Shown in pieces: positions 41,101 through 44,289 of a stretch of 44,289 bases of DNA. Numbering within the stretch: position 1 is the first letter of the stretch; every line of letters begins with the position of its first letter. Position numbers and translations under genes: made by a program. Source of the stretch: Bacillota bacterium (GTDB taxonomy: Bacteria; Bacillota; Clostridia; Peptostreptococcales; Acidaminobacteraceae); assembly GCA_020161295.1 (NCBI GenBank), contig JAIUOA010000020.1, positions 1 through 44,289 of the forward strand, written 5' to 3'. The notes below the pieces were generated by a model. The model ran no database searches. It was not told the origin of the DNA and saw only the letters and a list, made by a program, of their open reading frames with translations.

Positions 41101-43311
41101 ATGAAACAAAACAAGCCTGAAAAAAACATTAACTATATAGACCAACCCATTACAGAAACGCTGGAAAAGAACTTCATGCCCTATGCCATGAGCGTTATCG
41201 TTTCGCGTGCCATTCCTGAAATTGACGGTTTCAAACCCTCACACCGAAAGATACTCTATACCATGTATAAGATGAAGCTGCTAAAAGGTGCGCGTACGAA
41301 GTCGGCGAACATCGTGGGTCAGACCATGAAACTGAATCCACACGGCGATCAAGCGATTTATGCCACCATGGTGCGTTTATCCCGTGGCAATGAGGCGCTG
41401 CTGCTCCCTTATGTGGACTCGAAAGGCAACTTTGGTAAAATTACTTCCAGAGACATGGCGTTTGCAGCGCCACGTTATACAGAAGCTAAATTGGATGAAG
41501 TATGCGAGGAGTTATTCAAGGATATCGATAAAAACACCGTCGATTTTGTGGATAACTATGATGGCTCGATGCAAGAACCCACACTTCTTCCCACCACTTT
41601 CCCAAACATACTTGCAAATCCCAATAAAGGCATCGCAGTAGGGATGGCCAGTAACTTCCCCAGCTTTAACCTTAAAGAGCTTTGCGAGGCCACCATCGCA
41701 TTTATTCAGAATCCTGGCGTCGATATCACAGAAATCATGCCAGCACCTGATTTTCCAACCGGTGGTGACTTGATTCACAATAAAACAGATATGCATAAGA
41801 TTTATGATTCTGGTATGGGTTCCTTTAAAATAAGAGGAAAAATTGACTATATCAAGTCAGAAAATATGCTTGAGATTACTGAAATCCCATATACCACAAC
41901 TGTAGAGCAGATTATTGAAAAAATCGTCGAGCTGATTAAAGCAGGACGTATTAAAGAAATAAATGATATTCGTGATGAAACGGATTTAAAGGGCCTCAAG
42001 ATCGCAATCGATTTAAAACGGGGTACAGATCACGAAAAGCTCATCTCTAAGCTCTTCAAGTTCACTACCTTGGAAGATAGCTTCTCCTGTAACATGAATC
42101 TACTTATTAACGGACGTCCTCGCGTTCTTGGCATTAAAGCTATTTTGATGGAATGGCTTTTGTTTAGAAGAAATTGCATTACCCGAAGTGCACTGTTTGA
42201 TATCGCACGTTTAAATGAAAAGCTTCACTTATTGTATGGTCTTCAAAAGGTGCTTTTAGATATCGACAAAGCCATCCGCATTATCCGCGAAACGGAACAG
42301 GAGAAAGAAGTTGTACCTAACCTGATGTTGTCCTTCGGCATCGATGAAGTACAGGCGAACTATGTAGCGGATATCCGCCTGCGTAACCTCAATAAGGAGT
42401 ATATCTTAAATCGCGTCAGCGAAATTGAAGGTCTTGAAGAAGAAATTCGTAAACTCGATGAGCTCTCAAAAAATGAAAAAAAGATTGATAAAGTCATCGT
42501 CAAAGAACTTCAGACCACTATTAAGAAGTATGCCTTACCGAGAAAAACGCGCTTGATCTCTGAACACGAAGTCGTCCAGCACGTTGCTGAAGCACATGTT
42601 GAGGATTATAACCTCAAGGTATTCTTCACCGCACATAACTATTTAAAGAAGGTTACGCTCGTCTCCCTTAGATCTAGTGGTGACCATAAGATTAAGGAAG
42701 AGGATGAAATCCTTCAGGAAATCGACGGTACTAATAAGGACGAGATTATTTTCTTTACGAATAAATGCAATGCGTATAAAATGCGCATGCATGAAATTGA
42801 AGATCATAAGGTGAGTAGCCTCGGTGTCTATTTACCGAATATTCTAGAACTAGAACCAGATGAGGAAGTATTATACTGCGTTCTCACGAATGATTTTAAA
42901 GGCTTTATGATCTTTGGATTTGAAAATGGCAAAGTAGCTCGAGTACCTTTAGAGGCATATCGTACGAAAACCAACCGTAAAAAACTGGTGAAAGCGTATG
43001 GTGATGAAGCAAAAATCGTTCGCATGCACTATTTCGAAGAAGAAGGCGATCTCACCATGGTGAGGGAATCCAGTAAAGAAATCCGCGCCATCGTATTTAA
43101 TACGTCACTTATCACTGAGAAGGTGACTAAAAATACCAGGGGCATACAAGTATTCCGCATGAAAAAAGGCAGCATCATAACAGCGCTTCTTAAATCAGAG
43201 CATCATCCATTTGATGATAATGAAAAGTATCGCATTACAGATATTCCAAAATCAGGCGAAGAGCTTGACCCCTATGAAAAGTTGACATTAAATCGCTGGA
43301 TTAAAGTTTAA
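41101..43311 (+). CDS. Divergent type IIA topoisomerase A subunit (ParC/GyrA-like)
   Basis: 736 residues. The breakage-reunion domain has YAMSVIVSRAIPEIDGFKPSHRKIL, the winged-helix segment with HGDQAIYATMVRLSRGNE, and the active site AAPRYTEAKL, where Tyr126 is the DNA-linking residue (usual AAMRYTEARL). A C-terminal beta-propeller starts near residue 510 and contains repeats such as DEIIFFTNKCNAYKM, and KGFMIFGFENGKVARV. No GyrA box (QRRGGKG) is present, so DNA wrapping and true gyrase activity are unlikely; decatenation or relaxation is favoured. It follows the B subunit by 28 bases. Confidence 0.87.
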   Translation: MKQNKPEKNINYIDQPITETLEKNFMPYAMSVIVSRAIPEIDGFKPSHRKILYTMYKMKLLKGARTKSANIVGQTMKLNPHGDQAIYATMVRLSRGNEALLLPYVDSKGNFGKITSRDMAFAAPRYTEAKLDEVCEELFKDIDKNTVDFVDNYDGSMQEPTLLPTTFPNILANPNKGIAVGMASNFPSFNLKELCEATIAFIQNPGVDITEIMPAPDFPTGGDLIHNKTDMHKIYDSGMGSFKIRGKIDYIKSENMLEITEIPYTTTVEQIIEKIVELIKAGRIKEINDIRDETDLKGLKIAIDLKRGTDHEKLISKLFKFTTLEDSFSCNMNLLINGRPRVLGIKAILMEWLLFRRNCITRSALFDIARLNEKLHLLYGLQKVLLDIDKAIRIIRETEQEKEVVPNLMLSFGIDEVQANYVADIRLRNLNKEYILNRVSEIEGLEEEIRKLDELSKNEKKIDKVIVKELQTTIKKYALPRKTRLISEHEVVQHVAEAHVEDYNLKVFFTAHNYLKKVTLVSLRSSGDHKIKEEDEILQEIDGTNKDEIIFFTNKCNAYKMRMHEIEDHKVSSLGVYLPNILELEPDEEVLYCVLTNDFKGFMIFGFENGKVARVPLEAYRTKTNRKKLVKAYGDEAKIVRMHYFEEEGDLTMVRESSKEIRAIVFNTSLITEKVTKNTRGIQVFRMKKGSIITALLKSEHHPFDDNEKYRITDIPKSGEELDPYEKLTLNRWIKV

Positions 43312-43327
43312 TTATTTAAGTCATGGG

Positions 43328-43354
43328 TATAACATACTAAGCGTGGGTGTTATA
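43328..43354 (+). repeat. Small inverted repeat after the topoisomerase genes
   Basis: TATAACA (43328-43334) pairs exactly with TGTTATA (43348-43354) around a 13-base loop, with no T run. It sits between the topoisomerase stop and the next ribosome site. Confidence 0.35.
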
Positions 43355-43382
43355 GACCGTGATTATTACAGGAGGACATGCT

Positions 43383-43757
43383 ATGTGCCAGTTAAATGAT
43401 TCTACTAAAAAGCTCATCAAGTACACCCTGATTGTAATGACCATCATGATTATCGTAAAAGCAAGCTATGAGCTCAAATGGCTGGATGTCGCATCGGGAA
43501 TCTGCAAATTGGAATCCGACCGCAATAAAGCGATTCAGCGTATTTCTTTAAAAACGCTTGCGTTTATCGGGCTCATCGATAGCGAGGAGCTTTTTAAGGA
43601 AAAGTTAAGTGGTATGGGCTGGCATTTCGTAAAAAACTATGGCCGCGGCATGATCTTTGAAAAAGAAGGATATGAGATTTTGATCACTAAGAAGAATTAT
43701 TTCAATCGTTACTTGTTCTTCGAGGTGACCACACGTGAGATTTTCGATGTCATCTAA
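43383..43757 (+). CDS. Small membrane-anchored hypothetical protein
   Basis: About 124 residues. The ATG at 43383 lies seven bases after AGGAGG (43370-43375); the in-frame GTG at 43359 is upstream of that site. One hydrophobic segment near the N terminus (about 14-32, YTLIVMTIMIIVKASYEL) would anchor it; the rest, including a basic helix region and GWHFVKNYGRGMIFEKEGYEIL split by strands, is a small soluble alpha/beta domain. I do not recognise a family. It lies 71 bases after the topoisomerase gene and may share its transcript. Confidence 0.6.
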   Translation: MCQLNDSTKKLIKYTLIVMTIMIIVKASYELKWLDVASGICKLESDRNKAIQRISLKTLAFIGLIDSEELFKEKLSGMGWHFVKNYGRGMIFEKEGYEILITKKNYFNRYLFFEVTTREIFDVI

Positions 43758-43823
43758 TGAGCATTAACACACGCTAAATTAACGGTATTTATTACCGTTA
43801 CATTAGTCAGTTACTCAGATTGA

Positions 43824-43849
43824 AGGGCACCCTAAGGTGCTCTTTTTCT
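43824..43849 (+). terminator. Intrinsic terminator
   Basis: AGGGCACC (43824-43831) pairs with GGTGCTCT (43836-43843), one wobble, then TTTTT. It shields the rRNA promoters downstream. Confidence 0.85.
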
Positions 43850-43920
43850 ATCGCACTATTCGTCAGAAAATTAAGAATAGAGAAACTTTAAGAAACGGTA
43901 AAAAACTCTTTGAAAACGTA

Positions 43921-43949
43921 TTGACACCCCTTATTCAAGGTGTTATTAT
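43921..43949 (+). promoter_or_regulatory. rRNA operon promoter P1
   Basis: TTGACA (43921-43926), 17 bases, TATTAT (43944-43949); an overlapping TATAAT at 43947 would give a 20-base spacer. It is AT-rich upstream, as in UP elements. Confidence 0.7.
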
Positions 43950-44029
43950 AATCAAGTCGCTTAACGGCGGCGAGCAAAACACAGAAACACCACAAGCAAA
44001 AAAGCAAATGAAAATTTCAAAGTTGTGTA

Positions 44030-44058
44030 TTGACAAAGAAAATTAAGTTTGCTATAAT
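44030..44058 (+). promoter_or_regulatory. rRNA operon promoter P2
   Basis: Perfect TTGACA (44030-44035) and TATAAT (44053-44058) with a 17-base spacer and an extended TGC before the -10. It is the strongest promoter in the window and fits rRNA expression. Confidence 0.9.
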
Positions 44059-44170
44059 CAAATAGCTGTCACCGTTGAAAAATCAAAGCTTAAAAGCTTT
44101 CGAAATTTCTACTTAACAGCACACAGGACCTTGAAAATTGAATAGCGCAAATGAAAAAAACCAAAACGCA

Positions 44171-44182
44171 ATTCTTTGAAAA
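44171..44182 (+). promoter_or_regulatory. boxA-type antitermination element
   Basis: ATTCTTTGAAAA resembles the Firmicutes rRNA boxA (TGTTCTTTGAAAA), recognised by NusB/NusE. It is preceded by GGACCTTGAAAATTGAATAG (44127-44146), a sequence usual in clostridial rRNA leaders and spacers. Confidence 0.6.
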
Positions 44183-44224
44183 AAGAAAAGTGATAACGGA
44201 AATGTGAAAACATTTCAAAAAAAA

Positions 44225-44278
44225 GATGCAGCAATGCATCGATCGTAACTACTCAAGTAGTTACGAGCTAGTTAGCTC
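44225..44278 (+). repeat. Three consecutive hairpins in the 16S leader
   Basis: GATGCA-GCAA-TGCATC (44225-44240), CGTAACTAC-TCAA-GTAGTTACG (44244-44265) and GAGCTA-GT-TAGCTC (44265-44278) are perfect stems in a row, ending at the mature 16S 5' end. They probably help leader folding and processing. Confidence 0.7.
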
Positions 44279-44289
44279 ATTTATGAGTT
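44279..44289 (+). rRNA. 16S rRNA gene, first bases only (truncated by window end)
   Basis: The last bases, ATTTATGAGTT, match the start of Firmicutes 16S rRNA (…GAGTTTGATCCTGGCTCAG). They lie directly after tandem rRNA promoters, boxA and leader hairpins. The exact 5' end is uncertain. Confidence 0.65.

Noticed and set aside
43760..44289. A 69-codon reading frame at 43837-44046
   Set aside because: It runs through the terminator T tract and rRNA promoter P1, lacks a ribosome site and has no protein-like composition.
1..44289. CRISPR arrays, tRNA genes or prophage
   Set aside because: No regularly spaced repeats, no cloverleaf-like sequences and no phage structural or integrase genes were seen on reading.

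Overview
The window looks like chromosomal DNA from an anaerobic, low-to-moderate-GC Gram-positive bacterium of the class Clostridia. The evidence is strong AGGAGG or AGGGGGG ribosome sites, sigma-A-type promoters, a Gram-positive type IV pilus set with no secretin (no PilP/PilQ), S-layer-homology and FIVAR-like surface proteins, HD-GYP enzymes, an NQR/RNF-type redox pump and a Clostridia-style rRNA leader. A Fusibacter-like or related peptostreptococcal lineage is possible, but that is a guess.

Layout. 1-4.6 kb: the 3' end of a large surface protein, a DHH phosphoesterase and a DUF5808-type membrane protein. 4.6-8.6 kb, minus strand: five tightly packed genes for an Na+-NQR/RNF-family membrane oxidoreductase (B-C-D-E-F) with neither nqrA nor rnfB/rnfC nearby. 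8.8-16.9 kb: a secreted helical-repeat protein, two soluble chemoreceptor-like proteins (one with an N-terminal NAD-type Rossmann domain), an aldo/keto reductase with ferredoxin clusters, an aromatic-acid-exporter-like membrane protein, a coiled-coil protein and a bifunctional prepilin peptidase.

16.95-36.0 kb is the core of the window, a type IV pilus locus. A consensus promoter leads into a c-di-GMP-I (GEMM) riboswitch and an intrinsic terminator. Then come pilB (with a c-di-GMP-binding-type MshEN domain), pilT, pilC and pilA, a 391-base repeat-rich gap, an AT-richer cassette of three minor pilins (PilX-like; a prepilin carrying a von Willebrand A domain; a prepilin carrying a lectin-like plus Ig-like module), a second pilT, pilM, pilN, a PilO with an extra beta-sandwich domain, and an SLH-anchored surface protein. 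After a terminator follow a second, methylase-less prepilin peptidase, an HD-GYP phosphodiesterase and a membrane multi-PAS protein without an output domain. The locus therefore combines sensing of c-di-GMP (riboswitch, MshEN) with its removal (HD-GYP), and carries adhesive tip pilins resembling the modular pilins of Streptococcus sanguinis.

36.0-44.3 kb: a minus-strand MFS transporter; a short SSB with a near-consensus promoter and a palindromic operator; a second HD-GYP protein behind a striking 12-bp inverted repeat; a divergent type IIA topoisomerase pair preceded by a match to the Firmicutes LexA/SOS box; a small membrane protein; and tandem rRNA promoters, boxA and leader hairpins ending at the first bases of a 16S rRNA gene. 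No tRNA, CRISPR array or intact insertion sequence was seen.
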